Source: Owenia fusiformis (lineage: Eukaryota; Annelida; Polychaeta; Sabellida; Oweniidae). Taken from it: a DNA stretch of 64,000 bases. A program made the translations under genes and the position numbers. Of the stretch, positions 36,598 through 47,606 are shown piece by piece; position 1 is the first letter of the stretch, and every line of letters begins with the position of its first letter. The notes below the pieces were generated by a model. It saw nothing but the letters and a program-made list of their open reading frames with translations, had not been told where the DNA came from and searched no databases. The stretch covers positions 9,241,730-9,305,729 of the forward strand of contig CAIIXF020000007.1 of assembly GCA_903813345.2 (NCBI GenBank), given 5' to 3'.

Positions 36598-37500
36598 ATT
36601 GACGGTGTTTACGATCTTGTACGTAATAAAAAGAAGATAGCACAACCTTATAGTGAAAGGCCTATTAGTTAACGTTAATCTGAAATCCAGACTTCTGTAC
36701 TGTAATTTCACATTAAGATGTTATATTAGCTTATTTATATTACATTTGTATATTGTGTCAATTTATAAGTTTGCGTTTTAAAATCACATTCGAAAATATA
36801 AACATTTCTGTTTGTTTGTTGTATAGCCGTAAATTTTTTGTTGTACGTTTTGCATATTTGGAAATGTATCAAATATTCAACATATTAATAATACCCTCTT
36901 TTACTTTAATTGGTACTATGCAATGCCATTCTACGAATTATAGGCTAAGAATTCTAACTTATTTTAAAACATAACACACAAATGAGGAATCAGAAGATAT
37001 CCAAGAACAGGCCCTTCATAACTATCAACACAATTCTCCCGAATCATTAAACATGATCTAAGAACGACAGATAGAATGACTTCATCTTTGTTTCATGGAG
37101 TTTATTAGTCTATTTGAGATGTGATGGACATTCTAAGAATGTTAGGTCTAGACTCCGATGAAGAAAAGGTCCAGAGGACCTAACGTGGAAGCATTATACA
37201 TGAATTAAATATATCAATTCGGATATCATTACCTACAAGTATACTATATATACGTTGATAAAACGATGAACAAAAAAGGATGATCAAATTTGCGATATTA
37301 CATAATGTTACCAAAAATAAGTATAAATACTAATTGAACAACTAACATGATTAAACCATATCTATTAACTATCCAGCAATGATGTAATAAGTGCATATGT
37401 AGTTATATAATTAAAAATAACCGCCAAAGGGAGTATATAATTTAAGAAAATGAGGTAGACATATGACCACTTAGAATGGAATAACATATCAAAAACTCCC

Positions 37501-37541
37501 CAGATCAGAAATTTCCACGAGATCAATCTCGTGTATCCTAT
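37501..37541 (+). repeat. 41-bp repeat with internal palindrome (pair with 39491)
   Basis: cagatcagaaatttccacga and gatcaatctcgtgtatccta recur at 39491-39531 with two differences. This copy contains the exact palindrome cacgagatcaatctcgtg (37516-37533); in the other copy one base breaks it. Probably the end of a dispersed element. Confidence 0.7.
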
Positions 37542-37588
37542 AGAATCGGTAATGATTACCATGACAAATATATCTCCTAATGAATCGA

Positions 37589-37748
37589 GTCACATTTGAT
37601 CTACGGCTTGCCGTATGGCGGCCAAAGCTTCCCAAAATCGAGAGAAATGTACAGCATAATATATAGGGATAAGCCGTACGATGTAGATTTTCTATATCGA
37701 TTTTGTGAACCTACGGCCGCCGTACGACCGCCGTAGAGCACATGTGAC
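37589..37748. repeat. 160-bp foldback with CCGTA-rich arms
   Basis: gtcacatttgatctacgg followed by ccgtatggcggcc pairs with ggccgccgtacgaccgccgt followed by agagcacatgtgac. The arms are about 40 bp and imperfect. MITE-like; no coding frame. Confidence 0.7.
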
Positions 37749-39490
37749 CAAAACTTAACTCTAGGGACGAAATAGTTTCTAAATGTTAGCGTTGTGATTG
37801 TTAGGGTAGCATTAGGTGTACACGAAATTATTCAAAATTAACTCTATCATGTAATAATAAAACTGAGAAAGTGTACAGAATATAATCATCCTAAGTATGT
37901 TAAAATCATTAAAGCTTCTGTTACAGATTTTTTGCTCGATATTATTAGGATGTCGACGCCATATTGTTAACATTATGATGCCATATCTACCAGATTTATA
38001 AGTTGTGACTCAACATGTATATAAACAATTGCAATTAACTCCCTATCACGGTCAGTTGGCAGGTATCTTGGAAATATAGTATACAAATAAAAAGAACAAA
38101 ATCAAAAAAGCACCGTGGCTAATACGAAAGACAACGAGAAACAATAACGTGCATTTATTGTTTGTAAGACAAGACAAAATGTCAAATTAGTGTATTTGTT
38201 TCAATACTTCTTGGACACCCTGTAAAGCTCACTATAATGCACTTTTAATTGCACAATTGGTAAAGTAGTGAAGGGCAGAATTTAATGATTAAATGATAAT
38301 AACTTTCACGTTGTATATATTTCTAAGATATTCAAGAGCACTTACATTTTGTTGCCATTTAACAATAATTTGGGTAAATACAAAAAGATAGAACTAAATC
38401 AAGGTGTAACTTGGGCACGTATCAAAGCACTGTTAGAAGAAAAAATTGTCGCTCGAGGTACTTAACTATGTTATTTTATTTAGCGGTGATCACATCTGAA
38501 AAAGTACCCTGGGACGAGGTTCTGGTTTACAGATTTAACACGAGGCATCTAATCGATAGTGAAAAATACAAATCAATTGGTTATATTTTCATAAGATGAG
38601 TTCTTCTGCTTCGTGGAAATTGAGATAGAATTGATTCTAAGACTGGATAAACAATTGTTTTAATTTCACAGTAAATATAGTTCATTCCCTCGGGTGATAC
38701 AAAGTAAATTGCGAAGCATCAACTACTGAAGTTCAAATTGAACAAAATCTACCTTAACATGCATGTAAATGCAATACTACTGTAAATGCAATAATGATGA
38801 ATAGATCTCGAAAACTTTGAAATTCCAATTAATCTATATTTATATGCCGGTATTTTATTGTTTTATAGAGCATACACATAGTTGATGCTCTATAAAATTC
38901 ATTTAACGTGCATATTAAAGAAAGGTTAATGAACGTTTAACATATACACTTTTAATGATTTTCGGATGTCACTCAAAGGTATAGAACACAACTCTGTAAT
39001 TCTTCCAAATGAGCAGTGTGAACTGGAAAAGAGCATGAAGTTCAAAATGATCGTGTGTCAGAAGAACCTTTGGCAGAATTTATAACAAGGTACAAGTACG
39101 AGTAACAATAACTTAGCCATAATACATGAATCAAAAACATCAACTACGTAAATACTATCTAGATATTATTTTAACAATTAGCTTATATTTATCAACACAT
39201 AAAATACGTACTTGCCTGATTTGATGACGCTTAACTGCACATATCTCTATTCTTATAACTCGTACTAGTATCGGTTGTTTTATGCATTTGATTTTATCAT
39301 GATAATCATAATGAAATCATCTTCATGTATTCCAGTAATCAAACACGTTTAATTACTATTAAAGTTTGATTTTCAACAGCTAAGGGCGGTACCTATATCA
39401 CCGATAAAGTTTGTCCAAATTAGAGTAAGTAAAAGAATACATGGAAGTCTATTTTGTAGATTTAGTCTATATAAATTTGAAATATAGTCG

Positions 39491-39531
39491 CAGATCAAAA
39501 ATTTCCACTAGATCAATCTCGTGTATCCTAT
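39491..39531 (+). repeat. 41-bp repeat, second copy
   Basis: Matches 37501-37541 except at two positions, same orientation, about 2 kb away. Flanks are unrelated by eye. Confidence 0.7.
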
Positions 39532-40152
39532 TTTGGTTGACGTGATACTTTTCGGTTGAACAATCAATATTGATCTATATTTCAGCTGGTCAATCTTAAC
39601 GTCAACAGTCCCCGTCGATTATTATATCCTTCTGCTCCTTTGAAATATAAAGCTATTGTTATCGCTGCAGTCGAGAATCTCATCTACCTTTTTAGTTGCA
39701 TCACTGATAATGCCTTTGGGCATGCGCATTGCACATTCCCATTTATCTCCAGGTTAAACACTGTTTACACGCAGTATGTTGAAATAACAATTCATAAAAG
39801 ATTGATTATTTGCTATAATCGACTAATCTATTTTTAGCAAACTAGAACGACGCAGTTTCTGCCAACTACGATCATAGTTTGCTCGCATATTAACATATGA
39901 TCGCTCTAAATAAATGACCGTGTAAATACAAACATCATAAATCAAATTGTCATTTGTAACAATCTCCATCCATTTGACTGGCATTGGTCCAATGACAAGG
40001 TGTGAATGATCGCGACATCTATTGGGAGCACCTACAACGTCCATCCCAAAGTTGTCAAACAACATTCTTTGCATCGACGAGTCAATTGATATCCAAAAAC
40101 TTGTCAAAATGATTATTTTGTTATAAAGGGTTCTTACATTAAACAACTGACT

Positions 40153-40380
40153 ATTTCATATTTTGCTTTATTCAAATACTTTATTTTATTATCAAGAGAA
40201 ATTATGAGAGTATGTTCATCTTTTAGAAGTTGGACCTAAACTGATTTAAACAATAAGCCTGATGGTCTGTCATGGTCAGTGACCATGTCTGACCACTTAC
40301 AAAAATATTTCGCCTTACGGCAAGGAATATAAATTTGGATATGGTATCTTTTAAATCAAAAATAACATATATTTTAACTT
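40153..40380 (+). repeat. 228-bp direct repeat, left copy
   Basis: Begins tttcatattttgctttattc and ends ataacatatattttaac. A very similar sequence (roughly 95 percent by eye) is at 43421-43646. Both contain tctgtcatggtcagtgacca, an almost perfect small palindrome (tggtcagtgacca). The two copies enclose a LINE fragment and a Tc1-like MITE. They could be a dispersed element or degenerate terminal repeats; clear TG...CA ends are missing. Confidence 0.75.
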
Positions 40381-40600
40381 TAACACACTCCCGACGTTTA
40401 AATCAAACTTCCACGTTTGATCGGAAATACAAACAATTTTACAGAGTAAAAATCAGATATAAAACTTCATAAAACTACACAAAATATTACTACACACACT
40501 CATGCATGATGAATGTTATACAGAAAAGTGTAAAATACATATTTGCTTTAAATTTAGTCTAATATTATTAACATTTTCCTAGTCTATACTTAAAACACAC

Positions 40601-41480
40601 GTGTGTGTAGACATCTTAGTCATGACACATATTATAAAAAGACAAATCAAATACCTCGGTCATTTAGAGTTGAGTTCAAATGGGAGTTTACTAAACGATT
40701 CATTAATTATGAGTAAAACATTTGATTTAACAAATAACACATTTACATGGCACAAACAACTCAAAAATATACTGTGCCATATTAAAATAAAAATGTCTGA
40801 TGAATTGAATCTTGAAGATAGGGTAAACATAGAGATGAGCACAAATAGGCTTGCTATTAAAGTCAAAAAGAAACTAATAGAGAGATATCAAGTATATTGG
40901 AAGAATCTGATAAGTGGGAATGGGGGGAAACTTAGATTATTTAAACAACTAAAATCGCACTTTGGATTTGAACACTACCTTTCAGAAACGACACTGTCAA
41001 ATGCTAAACATTTAACTAGATTACGTATAAGCGCCCACAATCTAGAGATAGAGAGAGGCCGATATACAAAACCAATTACTGATCTTAATAGTCGATTTTG
41101 TAAAATATGCAAGGACTCGGTTATAGAAGATGAAGCACACTTTTTATTCAAATGTAAAAAATTGGAGTTTATCAGAAAATCCCATATTGAAAAACTTGAA
41201 AACCTGTGTCGTAATTTTAAAAACATGAATGACCACCAAAAGACAATTTTTCTATTGACGAGTGAGGGGATCATATTAAAAGAATCTGCTGACATGATAA
41301 AGTATCTAATGATGGGTAGAGACAGGATTCTTATATCAAAGTAACATTTTATATGTCATTTGAAGAATGTAATCCTATTTTCTTTACTTTATTGCCTATA
41401 TTTACTGTTATTGAAAATTGTATATTGGATGTACGTTTGGCCCTAAAAGGGCATCAGTACTAATAAAATCCTATTATTAT
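40601..41480 (+). pseudogene. LINE ORF2 C-terminal end with 3' tail
   Basis: The open frame 40601-41344 encodes the extreme C-terminus of a jockey-superfamily LINE ORF2: KRQIKYLGHLE, then LTRLRISAHNLEIERGRY and the Cys/His motif C-x2-C-x9-H-x4-C (visible as CKICKDSVIEDEAHFLFKC). It ends with a normal stop, followed by a 3' UTR with ggatgtacgtttggccctaa and the terminal cctattattatta. That 3' end is shared with 10505-10690. The copy is 5'-truncated and has no RT, so it cannot move by itself. The intact 248-codon frame suggests a fairly young insertion. Confidence 0.85.
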
Positions 41481-41501
41481 TATGACACTTTAAAATTCAT
41501 A

Positions 41502-41801
41502 CACTCCCCTCCATAAGTTTGGCAACCTTTTTTCCCCCATTGAACTACGTGTTAAAGCCTCTTTACCTTTGAATTTTTATTTACTTAACCTGCGATGAAA
41601 ATACTTATACTATTGATGGAAACGTAATTTTACTTTAATTCCAATACCTCCAAATTTTCTCAATTTTTTTCCTCAATTACAATAGGTCGAAAATTGATGA
41701 TAAATTTGATGAATTTTTGAAAATCGACATTCTCATTTCCAGTTCCAGTTCAAGTTCAGTTCAATGGGGAAAAAAGGTTGCCAAACTTATGGAGGGGAGT
41801 G
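41502..41801. mobile_element. TA-type Tc1/mariner-like MITE, 300-bp copy
   Basis: Ends CACTCCCCTCCATAAGTTTG and caaacttatggaggggagtg are perfect inverted complements. TA precedes the left end; the right flank reads AA, a likely mutation of TA. The interior matches one arm of 14988-16370 (tttttatttacttaacctgc, gatgaatttttgaaaatcga), so this is a deletion derivative. It preserves the empty TTAA site used by the insertion at 15042. Confidence 0.9.
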
Positions 41802-42684
41802 AATCAACTTAAGATCATTTTCTTAACAATCTTCTTAACAGTTCTTAACAATAATGTAGTCAATTGTTTATACTTAAATAAAACAATACCTATTTTCTTT
41901 ACATCTAAAAATATCATCTTTTACAATTCCAGTTAAACAATCAACATTTTAATAATCTGACAAACATTTTATATGTTTTAACTATACCACCACATCCATA
42001 TATTGCAGAACAAAAATATTCGATTTATACAATCGCAATTATGCTCCAGGGGAAGCATGGGCTTAACGTAATCATACAAACAAATATTTTACAATCATAT
42101 TTTACTAGAGGTTTACATATACAAAAGGTTACATGACAAACATTATCCCTCACCCATATATAAAATATTATGTACATGCATATCGGGTTCTAAAATATAA
42201 GCAAAACAAAAACAAAGGTCTACTAGTGCTGGGATAAAGATTTAACAAAATGTGGCAGAAATACACCAAACGATATGTACTACGCGTCTGTACTTATGGT
42301 TAACAACTAAACCCGGCTGATTGAGGCAAGAAATAAAAATGCTGCATATTTCAAAATCACATACTCCTGTCTAAATCAAAACCTCACCATTACAGGTAAG
42401 CAGTGAAAGCATAACAATTCAAATTAAATTGAATTGCAAATCCTACCTTAAGAATCACGGCAAAAGGCAATGCAATTGCTGATGAATCCTTTTAATTCAT
42501 CCTCCCATTGTTGAATCATCTTGCTTCTCCTGTCCGTCCATTTTCCTAATATTTCATCATTCTTGGGTTTTAATTTGTCGACATTGCATTTTAGGATCGC
42601 TTTTTCTCCGTTGTATAGCTACATGTAACATTCATTTTCTTAGCCGTGTAGTCTCTCTCTAGATTCTTCCGGACATACATATCC

Positions 42685-42877
42685 TAATCTTTGGTAATAC
42701 ATAAGGGTTATGTACTGGGAGGTTTTGGATATGGGGTTTATCCAGAGGGAGATATGCATATCTACCTGAGGGACCGTAGGGACCGAAGGTAGATGAGCAT
42801 ATCTCACGAGGGATGAACCCAATATCCAAACCGACCGTACATAACTGCTTTATCCTATACCAAGTAGAGTTTTCAGG
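42685..42877. repeat. Foldback repeat with grggagatatgc arms
   Basis: ttggatatggggtttatcc and agggagatatgcatatctac pair with gtagatgagcatatctcacg and gaacccaatatccaa. Further out gttatgtac pairs with gtacataac, and tttggtaatacata pairs loosely with tatcctataccaag. A related half, aaaactttacttggcatagg, occurs at about 43068. The intervening part has gggagatatgg words. Probably a MITE family; boundaries approximate. Confidence 0.6.
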
Positions 42878-43420
42878 GGCATATGGCCATTTCAATAGTA
42901 CAAGGTGTAAAAATAAACAAATCATTCATATACAAAGTCATTTTATTGCATTACCGGAAGCGGGAAGATATGCACCGAAGCGGGAGATATGGCGGGAGAT
43001 ATGGAGGTTCTGGATATCGAAACCTCAAAATCAGGATACGGGATATATCTTACCAACTTATCTCCCTAAAACTTTACTTGGCATAGGATAAGGGTTATTA
43101 TCTCGCCTGTTATACCTATCCCTTCCGTGCGCTGTGCGAGAATCAACGTCATCGTCATCATCTGTAAAACGTTACCATATGGGATGCCGTGCACCGCGTC
43201 ATGGGGCATTAACCTGTTATCGTCTATCTTCTTGTGGTAGTTGAGCTCATTAGTACTATACCAAGGTGCCTTGGTGACCATCTCATCCATTTATCTTCAA
43301 TCAATGTCTACAACGTTCTGTTTCTAAATCTACAATGTTCCATAAATTCTGCCAAGAGGTCGTAAGATCTTGGCTGCTCCACCATGTTATAAAGGTTTTT
43401 TTACTTCCTTTAACTTAAAC

Positions 43421-43646
43421 ATTTCATATTTTGCTTTATTCAAATACTTTATTTTATTATCAAGAGAAATTATGAGAGTATGTTCATCTTTTAGAAGTTG
43501 GGCCTAAACTGATTTAAACATAAGCCTGATGGTCTGTCATGGTCAGTGACCATGTCTGACCACTTACAAAAATAATTCGCCTTACGGAAAGGAATGTAAA
43601 TTGGGAGATGGTATCTTTTAAATCAAAAATAACATAAATTTTAACT
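43421..43646 (+). repeat. 228-bp direct repeat, right copy
   Basis: Second copy of 40153-40380 in the same orientation, differing at a small number of positions (for example cttacggaaagg instead of cttacggcaagg). Confidence 0.75.
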
Positions 43647-44039
43647 ATACCACAATAGTTTGACTTTCGATTTTTGAAATACATACTCGATTTAAACATG
43701 AATGTATGATGTTTATATCATCTTTAGCAGGTTTGTGTACTGAAAACAATTTATGAATTTATGAATGAACAAGCATCGTATTTTAGGACATTTCACCGAC
43801 CTGTTTTACAATTTTGGAGAGTGGTGCACGTTTTCATATATGCAAAGCATGTACAAGCATCAAAGGGAAAGGATAAAAAATTATGACAATACACAGCAAG
43901 GAAAATAAATCTGAAAGCTATACAAATCAAACTAGAAAAACACAACTCCACGGAGTAGCAAATCCCACCGAACAAAACATGTTTTGATAAATAGCGGCCA
44001 TATAAAATTTGAGCCAAATCCATCCACTGCTATTTGAAT

Positions 44040-45125
44040 TACCAAAGATTATGTTTTTATGAAACATGGTTGCCATTTTGAAATTCAGCCGTCATCTTTA
44101 GATTTCTTCTTTCCTATGTCCCAAGGCATCAGCATATACGATTTAATCCAAATCCTTCAACTAGTACTTGAGTTACCAACTGAAGGATTACATGTTTATT
44201 GAAAAATGGTGGAGATTTCGATAAATAGCAGCCACCTTGAACATATCTTCTCAAGCAGAACTCCTTTATCTCTAGGCATCAGTATATAAAATTTGAAGTA
44301 AATCCGTCTAATGGTATTTGAGTTATCAAATATTACCTTTTTTATGAAAAATGGCAGCCATTTTGCAATTCAGCTGATGCCTTTGAAATTTCTTCTGAAG
44401 CAGATCTCCTTTTTCCCTAAACATCAGCATATAAAATTGGAACCAAATCCATCCAGTGGTATTTGAGTTATCAATGATTACGTTTTTACGAATAATGGCG
44501 GCCATTTTGAAATTCAGTGGCCATCTTGAAAATGTCTTCTTGAGCAGAACCTCTTTGTATCTAGGCATCAGCATATAGAATTTGAATCAAATCAATCAAC
44601 TGGTATTTTAGTTATCAAAAGTTACCGTCTTTTATGAAAAATGGCGGCCATTTTGAAATTTAGCTGCCATCTTGAAAATCCTTTCTCGAGCAGAGCTTCT
44701 ATGTCCCTAGGCATCAGCATGTAAAATTTGAACCAAATCCATTCAATGGTATTTGAGTAATCAAAGATAATGTTTTTTTTAAGAAAATGGTCGCTATTTT
44801 GAAATATAGTGGCCATCTTGAAAATGTCTTCTTGAGCAATGCTCCTTTGTACCCAGGCAACAGCATATGAAATTTGAACCAAATCCATCCACTAGTATTT
44901 GAGTTATCAAAGATTATATTTTTTCCGAAAAATGGCCGCCATTTTGAATTAAGCGGTCATATTGAAATTTCCTTCTCGAGCAGAGGTTCTACACCCATAA
45001 GGCATAAGGCTATAAACAATTTGAATGAAATCCGTCAACTGGTTATTGCCCGGACACACGAACGGACGGACGAACGGACGGACGGACGGCTTTTCTATAT
45101 CTCCCTCGAACTTCGTTCGGTGGGA
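44040..45125 (+). repeat. Tandem array of about 150-180-bp units with hairpin end
   Basis: Six or so units repeat the order tatttgagttatcaaagatt, aaaatggcggccattttgaa, ccatcttgaaaat, cttcttgagcagaactcctt, ccctaggcatcagcatata and aatttgaaccaaatccatc. The array closes with an ACGG microsatellite (45052-45090) and then tatatctccctcgaacttcg with ttcggtggga, a hairpin whose stem is cgaac/gttcg with a ttc loop. This layout, tandem repeats followed by a terminal stem-loop, is like non-autonomous rolling-circle elements; the assignment is inference. ORFs across the array are repeat by-products. Confidence 0.75.
45052..45090 (+). repeat. ACGG tetranucleotide microsatellite
   Basis: Seven or eight acgg/acga units at the end of the 44-kb array. 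Confidence 0.9.
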
Positions 45126-46910
45126 TAAATATGTCCAGTAAAAGTATGAAGAGAGGAAGTGTTGCACATTAATATGAAGGCTCGAGTAACGATTTCAAGG
45201 AATACATATACACGTAGCTAAAAAATTGTTTCAGAAAAGTATTCTTGCTAGACTTTTGGGGCACCCTGTATGTTTGGACCACCAGATTCGGTGGTTCCAA
45301 TCCAATCAACGAATATATATAAAATATTTTAATATATAAAATGTACAAAAAATTGATAGAAAACATTGATAATTTTGGGGTTGCAGCCTGCTTCTTATAC
45401 GTAGAAGAAATATTGCAGGTTTAGATGACGTTGGCTAAAATTGTAGGGTAGGCGCAAAAAAACGTTTATGTGTTTTTTCTCGCACATTGTCAATTATTGG
45501 AAATGAAATTATTATGTTAAAAAAAATTCAGAAAGTTGAATGGAAAGTAAAAAAGTGAAACAAAATTAACTGATAACCACATGAGAGATGTTAAGAGAAA
45601 GATGCATTTTGAAATTCAGTTATAGATTAGAAATTAAATCATTGATATCAAGGTAGAATAACACATCTTCGAATTCCAGAGCAACTGAAACCTTGTAAAT
45701 CAAGATGGGATTAGCATGGCAGTCTCTTCAATTGATATAATAGATTCATATTCGTTGTAAGAAAAGAGAGGAGATGATGAAATGAGTACATATGAATGCT
45801 CTGAAAATTCCTGCACTATAGAGTACACTTCCCTATATAATTTAGCATCAGAAAAAATCTTTTTTGATCATTTATCAAAGTATTTATGTTTGGCTATTGA
45901 AAGAATCAATTCTTTTTGCAACAAATCCGAAATATTGCGATTAGGGACAAAATTTAGGTTCAAAATTGACAGAGTTGATTTGCTTTCCAATGATAACTTC
46001 TGGTTGCCAAACCTCGGTAGGGAGCTGTATTTCAACACACCAAGTCGTCCCTGCAATCACAATGACATTGTAATAGTAATAGTTTTCTACATCAGCATCT
46101 ACATCGCCACGACGAGCCGACCTTTAAACGATTTATTAGGAAATCACACATTATCAACGTGTAGTTAATTAAGCACGTGGTTACTCGTGTGTAACCGTTA
46201 CTATTTATTCACAGATGTCACATTGTATTTTATCACATTGTAGACATTAAGGTTATATATGTGCAGTAACTTGATTCCACATCTAATTTTCTCTTCACTA
46301 ACTTAACACACGACAATAGTCTGCTAGATTTCTTTTTCTTCAGGATATCACGATAACCAGGAGGTCTAGAGGCTAACAGTAACCTTCTACCCTTTCTTGA
46401 GTCCCACGAGTGAAATCATTAGACAATTAAGTGATCCATTCTCCGGACACAGGCCTCCAGAACGTACTCGTACCTCTTTCTTCCAACGAAGAAGGAAGGA
46501 ACGTAGTGGATGATGTCTAGAGCACTGCGCTCGGAGGATGAATAAAAGTGATCGAGCACAAGATCATTAATAATAGTTTTGTGCAGGGATTACGTATAAA
46601 TGAATGTCAGCCAGGTACAAGTAGAAGCACAACCTGTTCACAAAAGAATTAATTGTTGCTTCACTACCCGTACATCTTACATTTTTGACATTTCGACAGC
46701 CTGCGGATTCCATATTCAGAACTATTTTTCTACTTCCGGTTTTTGAACACGGGCTATCAACAGTTGTCTTTACACCGGAATAGCCTGACAACGGTAAAGT
46801 CAGATACCGTTGTCCCAAATGGCGAACATAACCGTCGCTTCAACTCTTCAATCACTTGGTCCTCGTTTCATGGGACTTTATAGTCGCTAATTTTGTGCAT
46901 GTAGTATGAA

Positions 46911-47154
46911 GCTCTTGTGATGATGTATCATATGAAATCCTAATTTCGATCAAATTGGGTCGTGAATCGCCACAATATAACGTCTTCGATATCGTCAATG
47001 ACAACGGAATGTGAATTTTAAATAATTTTTTACCATATGCCGTTGTCTATGAAAATTATCCCAAATTCAGATTCCGTTGTCATTGACGATATCGAAGATT
47101 CACGACCCATTTTGATCGAAATTGGGATTTCATATGATACATTATCACAAGAGC
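46911..47154. repeat. 244-bp foldback repeat
   Basis: gctcttgtgatgatgtatca, tatgaaatcctaatttcgat, gggtcgtgaatc and cttcgatatcgtcaatgaca pair with tgtcattgacgatatcgaag, gattcacgaccc, atcgaaattgggatttcata and tgatacattatcacaagagc. The left arm has about 15 extra bases (gccacaatataacgt) within it. It directly adjoins the coding-like remnant at 47159. Confidence 0.8.
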
Positions 47155-47158
47155 ACCC

Positions 47159-47606
47159 CTAGTTTCTTTGATATAGATCGACTGCTTCCTTATTCCACCT
47201 TTCCTGTCTATTAATAACATTATATGCCAAATCTATAGTACTTTTAATGTAACACACATGTGTAGTGATAGCTGAGCCATACCATTTGGATTTGGATGTA
47301 AACTTGTCACCCCTAGTAAAAGGTATGTTATTGGTGTTCTTTTCAACATCTGACGCATGCCCTTTGATTCTAACTTCAAGCTTTCCATACAGTTTCCCCT
47401 GCACATGACTTTGGACAGCTATTACAGTACATGGTATCTTGTAAATTACTTTTGTAAGTTATCAATGGTGGTAACTGTAGCATAGCTGTATCAATGTTGG
47501 TCACTATCCTCTTGGTAGCTTTACCAATACCTTGATTGTCAATGGACCACCTAGGATGTCCACATCTTGAGAGGGCTGAGGATCGGGTGTTATACAAAAT
47601 AGACAC
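47159..47606 (-). pseudogene. Coding-like remnant, unknown protein, frameshifted
   Basis: Two minus frames overlap and seem to continue each other. The upstream one (47606-47376) reads ...WSIDNQGIGKATKRIVTNID, then LPPLITYKSN and YCNSCPKSC. The downstream one (47404-47159) reads VQGKLYGKLEVRIKG, then NIPFTRGDKFTSKSKWYGSA, then YIKSTIDLAYNVINRQERW, ending YQRN-stop. Both have balanced, soluble-protein-like composition unlike neighbouring chance frames, and a single frame change near 47400 would join them. I do not recognise the family. It may be a gene captured by, or belonging to, the transposon bounded by the adjacent foldback, or a retrocopy. There are no splice signals that I can support. 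Confidence 0.4.

Noticed and set aside
40153-43646. Intact LTR retrotransposon
   Set aside because: The direct repeats lack TG/CA ends and no gag or pol of LTR type lies between them; only a LINE end and a MITE are present.
45782-46168. 128-codon plus ORF
   Set aside because: No recognised family, no splice or promoter context, and composition is like other intronic chance frames.
46567-46818. 83-codon minus ORF with four cysteines, like a secreted domain
   Set aside because: No signal peptide, no consistent splice borders and no recognised cysteine pattern.
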